Source: Psychroserpens sp041224425
GTDB lineage: Bacteria; Bacteroidota; Bacteroidia; Flavobacteriales; Flavobacteriaceae
Direction: 5' to 3'
Length of the DNA stretch: 64,000 bases
Assembly (NCBI RefSeq): GCF_041224425.1
Contig: NZ_JBGFGL010000077.1
Location: forward strand, 248,001 to 312,000
Below the pieces are notes generated by a model that saw nothing but the letters and a program-made list of their open reading frames with translations, had not been told where the DNA came from and searched no databases. Numbering within the stretch: position 1 is the stretch's first letter; every line of letters begins with the position of its first letter. Below, in pieces: positions 52,190 through 59,594 of the stretch. The translations under genes and the position numbers were made by a program.

Positions 52190-53434
52190 TTATAGGTAAA
52201 TCATAGCCTGCAAAGTCACAGTACCCATTGCATCATTGTTACCGTATTTAGTATTGAAATATTCAAGGGTCAGTTTAGAATTGTGCCCACTTATATACGC
52301 ATTAGCACCTACACCAAAAGATGTCGCACTATCGTCAATAGCATCAATTTGTCTGTTATCAAATTGCAGATAAGGCTGGAATTTCACCTTACCTTCTGTT
52401 GCAATCACATAACCAACATGCGCATGGATAAGCGATCCTGTTTCATAGGTTGTACCCAAAGTATAATCTTCTCCATAATTTGTAAACTGACTTAATAAAT
52501 ACGCTGTTATAGCTGCTCCATTTTCTCCAAGAGGTGCATCATAAAAAGCATCAATAGCGAAAATAGAAACATCTTCTCCAGACAACTCACCATTGCCATC
52601 AGCAACTACAGAGCCATTTGGATGAAGGAAGAATCCTGCTCCAACGTTAAAAACTTTTTTACCTCCTAAATACGTTCCAACCTTGTAAGGCAAGAAATTA
52701 GATTCTTGATCTAAAAAATGATAATCAAAGTATCCAGCATAGGTTCGTCCAGCATCTTTAGAGCCCAGAAGTCTGCGTCCAGCATAAACAGCAGAACCGT
52801 TGTTCATAGGTGTTGTTCCAGACTGAAGGTTGTTAGTAACCGCATCATTAATCGCTACTCGGTATTGCAATTTTTTGAACTTCCCTTTCAAATACACACC
52901 CATATGACGTGCAAATTGATCAGAAAGGCCAATTGTTGCCCAAGCCTGACGCTGGTTGTCCAAAGTCATCATGTTTAATGTACTTTGGTTGTTTAATCTG
53001 GAAATTCCATTCCAATAATGAAGTCCACCACCAATAGCATGGTTCGCACTCAAGCTATACTGTGCCCAAACATCATGAAAAAATAGTTGTGAGCGATCTC
53101 CTGTTCCAATAGCAGACATATTGTCTGCATTGAGACTGTTTAATCCGAAATGTGTAAGAATTAGGAAATCTTTGTTAATTTGTGCATACATAAGAACACG
53201 AGCTCTTCTCAAACTGAAGTTGAGCTCGCTTTGTTCGTTACCATTAGCATCTAATGGTCGGTCTGAATTGTGTTGTGCCCAGAATTGAGCCCATGAAATG
53301 ATTCTGAAGTACTTCGAACCATCTTCATTCAGTTTTACTTTCATTCCACCAGTGTAATCTGGCGATCCTTGAGCAAAACAAAGCTGAATGGACATCAAAA
53401 AAATTCCAATCAGCACAAGGGATGTTTTCTTCAT
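52190..53434 (-). CDS. Outer membrane porin, putative
   Basis: A 414-residue exported protein: signal peptide MKKTSLVLIGIFLMSIQLCFA, then repeated amphipathic strands (FRIISWAQFWAQH, NFSLRRARVLMYAQI, FHDVWAQYSLSANHAIGGGLHYW) ending in an aromatic/hydrophobic strand VTLQAMIYL, typical of a beta-barrel. It belongs to the Bacteroidota family of predicted porins found beside sodium:solute symporters. Outer-membrane entry of the acid taken up by the symporter is the likely role. The leader contains the 16-mer shared with the prpE/acs leader. Confidence 0.8.
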   Translation of the reverse strand: MKKTSLVLIGIFLMSIQLCFAQGSPDYTGGMKVKLNEDGSKYFRIISWAQFWAQHNSDRPLDANGNEQSELNFSLRRARVLMYAQINKDFLILTHFGLNSLNADNMSAIGTGDRSQLFFHDVWAQYSLSANHAIGGGLHYWNGISRLNNQSTLNMMTLDNQRQAWATIGLSDQFARHMGVYLKGKFKKLQYRVAINDAVTNNLQSGTTPMNNGSAVYAGRRLLGSKDAGRTYAGYFDYHFLDQESNFLPYKVGTYLGGKKVFNVGAGFFLHPNGSVVADGNGELSGEDVSIFAIDAFYDAPLGENGAAITAYLLSQFTNYGEDYTLGTTYETGSLIHAHVGYVIATEGKVKFQPYLQFDNRQIDAIDDSATSFGVGANAYISGHNSKLTLEYFNTKYGNNDAMGTVTLQAMIYL

Positions 53435-53460
53435 AATTTAAAAGTGTTAGTTAGCAAATA

Positions 53461-53476
53461 ATTGGTTTTGTGTGCA
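53461..53476 (-). repeat. 16-base repeat shared with the prpE/acs leader, copy 2
   Basis: TGCACACAAAACCAAT on the - strand, 26 bases before the porin start at 53434. Copy 1 lies at 46724-46739 in the opposite orientation relative to transcription. Confidence 0.4.
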
Positions 53477-53541
53477 CTACTAAGCTCTTAAAAACTATGT
53501 CTTGAAAAAAAATAACTATACTTATATGTTAATTATATATA

Positions 53542-53961
53542 CTAATCCTTAAATCGTTCCCATTTAATCAACATAAACTTATCACCAAGTTCTGTCACAA
53601 CTACACCAGCACCTTTGATATTCTCAGAATTTTGAAAGTACTTCCCAAGCTCTTCCGCATTGAGGATTTTGTAAGTGGGATGATAACTTGAATTATAAGG
53701 TCGTTTAACACCGTATTTCTTCACCCAATTCATGATACTCACATGTGAAATCCCTAAAATACGTTCAATCTCACGATAGGTCAAGCCTTCTAAATACAAC
53801 TGAAGTGCTTTATTAACGTAATAATCATCTATTTTTTTTCCTAGCTTATTTACGGAGAAAAAATAATTGCATTTTTTACATTTGTAACGTTGCCTGCCAT
53901 TTACAATGCCGCTCTTGATATAAGTATCAGATCCACAATTTGGACACAAGTCAATAGTCAT
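53542..53961 (-). CDS. IS1 InsA-like zinc-ribbon/HTH protein, probably a domesticated regulator
   Basis: A 139-residue protein. N-terminal zinc ribbon CPNCG (Cys6, Cys9) and CKKC (Cys28, Cys31) joined to an InsA-type HTH (LYLEGLTYREIERILGIS, about 53-90). The remaining C-terminal 45 residues are not the InsB DDE domain; they read VVVTELGDKFMLIKW. There is no following insB and no IS1-like terminal inverted repeats, so this is not an intact insertion sequence. It precedes the porin-symporter unit on the same strand by 107 bases, which suggests a DNA-binding role there. Annotation pipelines often call such genes transposase. Confidence 0.78.
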   Translation of the reverse strand: MTIDLCPNCGSDTYIKSGIVNGRQRYKCKKCNYFFSVNKLGKKIDDYYVNKALQLYLEGLTYREIERILGISHVSIMNWVKKYGVKRPYNSSYHPTYKILNAEELGKYFQNSENIKGAGVVVTELGDKFMLIKWERFKD

Positions 53962-53977
53962 ATATATTATTTTAGCA

Positions 53978-54008
53978 TAAATATATTAATTTAGCAATAA
54001 AAATGCAA
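53978..54008 (-). promoter_or_regulatory. Promoter of the InsA-like gene
   Basis: On the - strand: TTG (54008-54006), a 20-base spacer and TATATTTA (53985-53978, one mismatch to TAnnTTTG), ending 16 bases before the ATG at 53961. Confidence 0.45.
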
Positions 54009-54041
54009 TGCCTTTAAATTATAGCTTTTCAAACCAACAAG

Positions 54042-54071
54042 AAAAAACCCTATACATATTTCAGTATAGGG
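54042..54071 (-). terminator. Intrinsic terminator after the DUF779 gene
   Basis: CCCTATAC (54048-54055) pairs with GTATAGGG (54064-54071), followed on the - strand by six T. It ends the aldehyde dehydrogenase-DUF779 region before the InsA-like gene. Confidence 0.65.
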
Positions 54072-54095
54072 CTATAAAAAATAGTTTGCTATCGA

Positions 54096-54455
54096 TCAAT
54101 TTGGGTTATTGAAATACTCTTGTTCCTCATCTGTTAATAATCTGGAATGGATAATGAATCGAAGTCCGAGAGGAATCTCCAATGAAAAACTCGCACCTCG
54201 ACCTTCTGTGATATCAATAGTCAAATGTGTATGCTTCCAATATTCGTATTGGTCTTTGTTCATATAAAAGTTCACGCCTTCTACAACTCCCAAGAGAATA
54301 TCACTCTCATCGAGATACATATCCTCTTTTTCAAAAATCATAGGTGAAGACCCATCACAACAGCCACCACTTTGGTGGAAAATCAATTCGCCATGTTTGT
54401 CCTTTAAAGACCTGACGACATTTGCAGCAGCTTCGGTAATATCAATTCGTTTCAT
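54096..54455 (-). CDS. DUF779 family protein
   Basis: About 119 residues matching DUF779, a family almost always encoded beside ExaC-type aldehyde dehydrogenases. A cysteine-containing HQSGGCCDGSSPMIF segment lies near residue 35, possibly for metal binding. The frame opens at a TTG at 54464, but the ATG at 54455 (MKRIDITE) is preferred. Function is unknown; a role in maturation or control of the aldehyde dehydrogenase has been supposed. A terminator-like hairpin (54466-54494) sits between it and the dehydrogenase. Confidence 0.88.
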   Translation of the reverse strand: MKRIDITEAAANVVRSLKDKHGELIFHQSGGCCDGSSPMIFEKEDMYLDESDILLGVVEGVNFYMNKDQYEYWKHTHLTIDITEGRGASFSLEIPLGLRFIIHSRLLTDEEQEYFNNPN

Positions 54456-54465
54456 ACTTAACAAG

Positions 54466-54494
54466 ATAAAAAAAGGCTGAACAAATTCAGCCTT
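54466..54494 (-). terminator. Hairpin terminator between aldehyde dehydrogenase and DUF779
   Basis: AAGGCTGAA (54473-54481) pairs perfectly with TTCAGCCTT (54486-54494) around CAAA, followed on the - strand by seven T. It would end most dehydrogenase messages before DUF779, so DUF779 expression depends on read-through or a promoter inside the short gap. Confidence 0.62.
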
Positions 54495-54511
54495 AGATTA
54501 ACAATTTTATT

Positions 54512-56008
54512 CTAAAAGAATCCTAGCTTATTCTTATCGTAAGAAATGAGCATGTTTTTAGTTTGCCTGTAATGACTCAACATCATAACATGGTTTTCTC
54601 TACCAAAACCTGATTTCTTATAACCTCCAAAAGGTGCATGAGCTGGATAGGCATGGTAGCAATTCACCCAAACACGACCTGCTTTAATGGCTCTCGGAAT
54701 TTGATATAATTGATGTGCGTCCCTTGTCCATACACCAGCTCCCAATCCGTAGAGCGTATCGTTGGCAATTTCCAAAGCTTCTGCTTCATCCTTAAATTTG
54801 GTAACACAAACGACAGGACCAAAGATTTCTTCTTGGAACACACGCATTTTATTATGACCTTCCAAAATTGTTGGTTGAATGAAAAAGCCATTAGCCAAAT
54901 CGCCTTCTTTATTGGCTTCACCTCCACAAAGTACTTTTGCTCCTTCATCCTTCCCTATTTTGATATAGGATTGAATTTTTTCATATTGATCATTTGACGC
55001 TTGGGCTCCAACCATACATGAGGTATCATAAGGATTGTTTTGAACAATAGCTTTTGTACGTTCTATGACGCGTTCCATAAAGGCATCGTAGATATCTTCT
55101 TGGACTAAAATTCTTGAAGGACACGTACAAACTTCGCCTTGATTAAACGCAAATAACACAGCACCTTCAATGGCCTTGTCTAAAAAGGCATCATCTTCAT
55201 CCATTACAGAATTGAAGAAGATATTAGGCGACTTTCCTCCTAACTCCATTGTTACTGGATTCAGGTTTTTGGACGCATATTGCATGATCAATTGTCCTGT
55301 AGTCGTTTCACCTGTAAAGGCAACTTTATCCACTCTAGAACTTGAGGCTAAAGGTTTTCCTGCTTCAGGACCAAATCCGTGAACTACATTGATAACACCT
55401 GGTGGAAATACATCCGCAATTTTCTCCATCAATAAAGTTGCTGAAGATGGCGTTTGCTCTGCTGGTTTCAACACAACACAATTTCCAGTGGCTAATGCTG
55501 GTGGTAATTTCCAAGACAACATCAATAAAGGAAAATTCCATGGTATGATTTGTCCGACCACACCAAGCGGTTCCTTGATATTCATGGACAAGGTATTGGC
55601 ATCCAATTCGGTAGCACTACCTTCCTCAGCGCGAATACAAGAGGCAAAATAACGCCAATGATCTACCGAAAGTGGCACATCAGCATTTAAGGTTTCACGG
55701 ATTGGTTTCCCATTATCACAGGTTTCAACCAAGGCGAATTCCTCTAAATTTTCTTCAATAATATCGGCCACTTTGTTTAATAATGTCGCACGTTCTGTAG
55801 CAGAAGTATTTGCCCATGACTCTTTCGCAGCATTTGCTGCATCTAAAGCCAATTCAACATCTTCTTTTTGCGATCTTGGATATTTAGCGATTAAGGACTT
55901 GTCTATTGGAGAAGTATTTTCAAAATACGCTCCACCTACTGGTTCCACAAACTTACCGTTTATAAAATTTCCGTAAGACGCTTTAAATTTTGGTTTTGAA
56001 TAACTCAT
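54512..56008 (-). CDS. NAD-dependent aldehyde dehydrogenase, ExaC/AcoD type
   Basis: A 498-residue aldehyde dehydrogenase. Seen: IIPWNFPLLML, FTGETTTGQ, catalytic Glu in MELGGKSPN, catalytic Cys in FNQGEVCTCPSR (the CTC form typical of ExaC/AcoD-type enzymes) and EEIFGPVVCV. Oxidises acetaldehyde or similar aldehydes to the acid with NAD. The divergent AraC regulator and downstream DUF779 are the conserved context. It would deliver acetate to the acs/aceBA genes of the same island. Confidence 0.92.
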   Translation of the reverse strand: MSYSKPKFKASYGNFINGKFVEPVGGAYFENTSPIDKSLIAKYPRSQKEDVELALDAANAAKESWANTSATERATLLNKVADIIEENLEEFALVETCDNGKPIRETLNADVPLSVDHWRYFASCIRAEEGSATELDANTLSMNIKEPLGVVGQIIPWNFPLLMLSWKLPPALATGNCVVLKPAEQTPSSATLLMEKIADVFPPGVINVVHGFGPEAGKPLASSSRVDKVAFTGETTTGQLIMQYASKNLNPVTMELGGKSPNIFFNSVMDEDDAFLDKAIEGAVLFAFNQGEVCTCPSRILVQEDIYDAFMERVIERTKAIVQNNPYDTSCMVGAQASNDQYEKIQSYIKIGKDEGAKVLCGGEANKEGDLANGFFIQPTILEGHNKMRVFQEEIFGPVVCVTKFKDEAEALEIANDTLYGLGAGVWTRDAHQLYQIPRAIKAGRVWVNCYHAYPAHAPFGGYKKSGFGRENHVMMLSHYRQTKNMLISYDKNKLGFF

Positions 56009-56046
56009 TTAAATTTGTATTAAATTATTAATTACATAATATTTTC

Positions 56047-56064
56047 ATACTATTTTTATAGTAT
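56047..56064. promoter_or_regulatory. Inverted repeat upstream of aldehyde dehydrogenase
   Basis: ATACTAT (56047-56053) and ATAGTAT (56058-56064), separated by TTTT, 38 bases before the dehydrogenase start. AT-rich, so it may be chance; it could be a second regulator contact or promoter-region structure. Confidence 0.3.
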
Positions 56065-56105
56065 CTATATTTTGGATAAAGTTATTTTATGATATCTTTA
56101 TTTTC

Positions 56106-56143
56106 TTGAACATATTTATTATTATTTTGAACATATCTATTAT
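56106..56143. promoter_or_regulatory. Candidate AraC-type operator: two 17-base direct repeats
   Basis: TTGAACATATTTATTAT (56106-56122) and TTGAACATATCTATTAT (56127-56143) are identical at 16 of 17 positions. Their starts are 21 bases apart, the same geometry as the araI1-I2 half-sites bound by AraC. They lie between the aldehyde dehydrogenase and AraC-regulator genes, nearer the regulator. Confidence 0.55.
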
Positions 56144-56180
56144 TTACGCTCTTTAGAGTTATTTTTTTGTATCATTGAAT

Positions 56181-57101
56181 ATGAAACCCTTACTAAGTCA
56201 TCATAAAAAGCATCGAAAACTGACGACTCTTGTCGAGAACAGAACAACTTACAATGCCGAATATGCTGAACTTAATATTTATGAAACCCATGTCTATGCT
56301 GAAAAAGTCTCCTTGACTTTTGATTTTCCTATTATCGCCAGTATGCTTACAGGAAAGAAAATCATGCATATTGACGGATTTGAAGCGTTTGATTTTTTTC
56401 CAGGTGAATCGGTTGTGATGCCTACCAATAAGGAAATGGTTATTGATTTCCCTCTAGCAACCCAAGAGCAACCAACACAATGTCTAGCCTTAGGAATTGA
56501 TGCTTCAAAAATTGATGAAGTTGTAGCCAAGTTCAATAACCATGTTGCCATTGAAAATGAAAACAACAACTGGAATCTTGATGAAACTGCTTCTCATCTC
56601 ATTAACAACATAGATGTCAATCATCTTATAGAACGACTGACCTACACATTTACTAATAATAATAAGTCGAAAGACGTACTGTTGGACTTGATGATTCAGG
56701 AGTTGATTGTAAGATTGCTACAAACCAAGGCTAAATCGTTGATCATTAATGATCCTCATCAAATTTTTAACGATACACGAATAGGCACAGTGATTAAATA
56801 CATCAAAGAAAATTTGACCAATAAGGATTTATCTGTAGATGTATTGGCTGAGAAAGCTTACATGAGTACCTCCCATTTTCATAAACAATTCAAAAATACG
56901 CTTGGAGTGTCTCCAATAGATTATATCAATTCTGAAAAAATCAAGTTTTCAAAAAAATTGATGAAAGAACATTCAGGATATCGCATGTCTGAAATCGCCT
57001 TTAAATCTGGTTTTAATAATACCAGCTATTTCAACAGGCAATTCAAAAAAATGGAAATGATGACACCTCAGCAGTTTAAGTCTTCTATTAAAAAATCTTA
57101 A
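56181..57101 (+). CDS. AraC family transcriptional regulator
   Basis: A 306-residue regulator: N-terminal AraC-type cupin domain (about 1-180) and a C-terminal double HTH (about 205-305) with LSVDVLAEKAYMSTSHFHKQF and MSEIAFKSGFNNTSYFNRQF. The frame opens at a TTG at 56175, but the ATG at 56181 is used. Divergent from the aldehyde dehydrogenase with two 17-base direct repeats in between, so it probably activates that gene in response to an aldehyde or alcohol. The 3' end overlaps the convergent symporter gene by four bases. Confidence 0.9.
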   Translation: MKPLLSHHKKHRKLTTLVENRTTYNAEYAELNIYETHVYAEKVSLTFDFPIIASMLTGKKIMHIDGFEAFDFFPGESVVMPTNKEMVIDFPLATQEQPTQCLALGIDASKIDEVVAKFNNHVAIENENNNWNLDETASHLINNIDVNHLIERLTYTFTNNNKSKDVLLDLMIQELIVRLLQTKAKSLIINDPHQIFNDTRIGTVIKYIKENLTNKDLSVDVLAEKAYMSTSHFHKQFKNTLGVSPIDYINSEKIKFSKKLMKEHSGYRMSEIAFKSGFNNTSYFNRQFKKMEMMTPQQFKSSIKKS

Positions 57102-58471
57102 GTATTTCTATGCCTCTTGAAGTAAGCTTTAGTTTCCTTAACCACTTTAGGAGCTAAAATGATAGTTGCTAACATGGTAGGAATTGCCATAAAAGCAAAT
57201 ATGCCATCAATAAAATTAATGACTGTTGCAAATGGCAACGTTGCCGCAAGAACAATGCTCAGAATATAAATATAACTGTAATAATGTTTACGATGCGCTC
57301 CAATAAGAAATGACAAGCATTTAGTACCATAATAGGCATAAGAAAACAAAGACGACACGCTAAAAATCACCACACAAACCATAAGGGCATAAGGACCAAA
57401 TCCAGGTAGCGCATCCTCAAAAGCTGAAGCTGTTAAACTTACACCATTATCTGATGTTGTTTGCCAAACATCGGTCACCAAAATGGTCAATCCAGTTAAT
57501 GTGCACACTATTAGCGTATCGATTACTGGACCAAGCATAGCGACTAAACCTTCACGAACTGGCTCATCCGTTTTTGCAGCACCATGAGCCATTGGCGCTG
57601 TTCCGATTCCAGCTTCATTAGAAAAGGCACCACGCTTTACGCCCAAAATAATCAATGCGCCAAGGACTCCTCCATACATACTTTCGTCATTAATATAATC
57701 TGCTGAAAAAGCGTCCGTAAAAATTAGGGTTACATATTTAGGAATTTCAGAATAGTTAATTCCTAGAATAATAAGGACGAGAAAAAAGTAAAGCAATACC
57801 ATTGAAGGCACCATTTTAGATGCAATACCACTGATTCGTTTCAAGCCACCTAAAATGACAATTGACGTCACAAGAACCAAAACAATTGCAATAATAAGGT
57901 TAGTGTAAAAACTAACTTCAACACCATTAGGAATCAAAATAATATCGTTGATGGCTTGTTTTAATTGGTTCACATTCACAACAGGTAAGGCGCCAAACAT
58001 TCCAAAAACAGAAAACAAAACCGCTAAAAACTGCCAACGCTTACCAAGTCCTTCACGAATAAAGTACATTGGACCACCTTGTAAATCGCCGTTACTGTCC
58101 TTTCCTCTATACATAACCGCTAAGGTTGAGGTGAAAAATTTGGTACTCATTCCAACAATCGCGCTAATCCACATCCAGAACAAAGCTCCTGGTCCGCCAA
58201 CTGTAATCGCCAAAGCTACACCAGCAATGTTACCCATGCCTATTGTAGAAGATAAAGCTGTGGTCAAGGCTTTAAAATGACTGATTTCTCCAGGATCATT
58301 TGGGTCGTCATACTTCCCTCTTAACACCTGAATGGCATGTGCAAAAAAGCAAAACGGAACAAATCGTGAGCGAATCAAAAGATAGAGTCCACCACCAATC
58401 AACAAAAGCAATAATGGCATTCCCCAAGCTAGGGATGAGAATTTTTCAGAAAACTGATAGAGATTTTGCAT
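57098..58471 (-). CDS. Alanine/glycine:cation symporter (AGCS family)
   Basis: A 457-residue transporter with about 11 transmembrane helices. The AGCS signature is seen as MGNIAGVALAITVGGPGALFWMW and RGAFSNEAGIGTAPMAHGAAKT. It imports alanine or glycine with sodium or protons. The stop overlaps that of the AraC regulator by four bases. Upstream, about 60 bases separate it from purC. Confidence 0.92.
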   Translation of the reverse strand: MQNLYQFSEKFSSLAWGMPLLLLLIGGGLYLLIRSRFVPFCFFAHAIQVLRGKYDDPNDPGEISHFKALTTALSSTIGMGNIAGVALAITVGGPGALFWMWISAIVGMSTKFFTSTLAVMYRGKDSNGDLQGGPMYFIREGLGKRWQFLAVLFSVFGMFGALPVVNVNQLKQAINDIILIPNGVEVSFYTNLIIAIVLVLVTSIVILGGLKRISGIASKMVPSMVLLYFFLVLIILGINYSEIPKYVTLIFTDAFSADYINDESMYGGVLGALIILGVKRGAFSNEAGIGTAPMAHGAAKTDEPVREGLVAMLGPVIDTLIVCTLTGLTILVTDVWQTTSDNGVSLTASAFEDALPGFGPYALMVCVVIFSVSSLFSYAYYGTKCLSFLIGAHRKHYYSYIYILSIVLAATLPFATVINFIDGIFAFMAIPTMLATIILAPKVVKETKAYFKRHRNT

Positions 58472-58530
58472 AAGGTTTCAACTACCTATTTGGTTAATAA
58501 GCAAACTTAAAAATACGAAACCTTAAAATA

Positions 58531-59493
58531 CTACTTAGAATTAAGATAGTTTAAGACATTAGCCTCTATCCTTTCATGAATATTAGAGACATCTGCTTTT
58601 ACAAAGGTTTCTCCTGTAATATTTTCATAAAGTTCAATATAGCGTTCACTAACTGAGTTGATGTAGTCATCACTCATTTCTGGAACAGATTGCCCTTCAA
58701 GTCCCTGAAAGTTATTGGCTATTAACCACTGGCGCACAAACTCTTTAGACAATTGCTTTTGAGGTTCGTTGTTATCTTGACGTTCTTGATAACCTTCAGC
58801 ATAAAAATAACGTGAGGAATCTGGTGTATGGATTTCATCAATTAAAACAATTTTTCCGTCTTTGGTTTTACCAAACTCGTATTTGGTATCGACCAAAATC
58901 AACCCTCGAGATGCTGCAATTTCAGAGCCACGTTGGAATAATTTTCTCGTGTAATCTTCCAGCACAACATAATCCGCTTCGGAAACGATGCCACGTTTTA
59001 AGATATCTTCACGAGAAATATCCTCATCATGATCGCCTTGTTCTGCTTTGGTTGCAGGTGTAATAATTGGTTGTGGAAACTTATCATTTTCTTTCATACC
59101 TTCTGGCATGGCAACACCACATAACATGCGTTTTCCCACTTTGTATTCACGAGCTGCGTGCCCAGACAAATACCCACGAATCACCATTTCTACCTTGAAA
59201 GGCTCACATAAATGTCCGACAGCCACATTTGGATCTGGAGTTGCCGTCAACCAATTAGGCACCAAATCTTCGGTAGCCTTCATCATTCGAGTAGCGATTT
59301 GGTTAAGTATTTGTCCTTTATACGGAATCCCTTTAGGCATGACCACATCAAAAGCCGATAAACGATCGGTTGCAATCATGACCAGTTCTTCGTCGTTAAT
59401 ATTATATACTTCCCTAACCTTTCCTTTGTAGACACTTTTCTGGTTTGGGAATTTAAAATTGGATGCAATTATGGTATTATTCTGATTTGACAC
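58531..59493 (-). CDS. purC: SAICAR synthetase PurC
   Basis: A 320-residue phosphoribosylaminoimidazole-succinocarboxamide synthase of the longer type found in Bacteroidota. Motifs: YKGKVREVYNI, ATDRLSAFDVVMP, VEMVIRGYLSGHAAREY, DTKYEFGKTKDGKIVLIDEIHTPDSSRYF. It catalyses an ATP-dependent step of purine synthesis. It follows phoH on the same strand, with a GC-richer 100-base gap that contains a coding-like segment. Confidence 0.95.
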   Translation of the reverse strand: MSNQNNTIIASNFKFPNQKSVYKGKVREVYNINDEELVMIATDRLSAFDVVMPKGIPYKGQILNQIATRMMKATEDLVPNWLTATPDPNVAVGHLCEPFKVEMVIRGYLSGHAAREYKVGKRMLCGVAMPEGMKENDKFPQPIITPATKAEQGDHDEDISREDILKRGIVSEADYVVLEDYTRKLFQRGSEIAASRGLILVDTKYEFGKTKDGKIVLIDEIHTPDSSRYFYAEGYQERQDNNEPQKQLSKEFVRQWLIANNFQGLEGQSVPEMSDDYINSVSERYIELYENITGETFVKADVSNIHERIEANVLNYLNSK

Positions 59494-59498
59494 TACAA

Positions 59499-59594
59499 TT
59501 ATAATATATGTTTAATAGCTTTAGCCCAGATTAAGGCAGTTGTTGGAGCTCCTTGAAAAGAGCGACTGCCGAAAGCTGGAATAGCTTCAAAAAA
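59499..59594 (-). other. Coding-like, GC-richer segment directly after phoH
   Basis: In the gap between phoH and purC, 31 codons followed by TAA run in the phoH frame immediately after its stop, translating to a sequence containing PAFGSRSFQG and TTALIWAKAIKH. Base composition is clearly higher in G+C than other intergenic DNA here. There is no ATG, GTG or TTG start within it. GGCAGT and ACTGCC in the same stretch can pair into a hairpin. It could be a gene remnant or a structured RNA. Confidence 0.35.

Noticed and set aside
53542..53961. A functional IS1-family insertion sequence
   Set aside because: No InsB, no frameshift site and no terminal inverted repeats or target duplication were found around the InsA-like gene.
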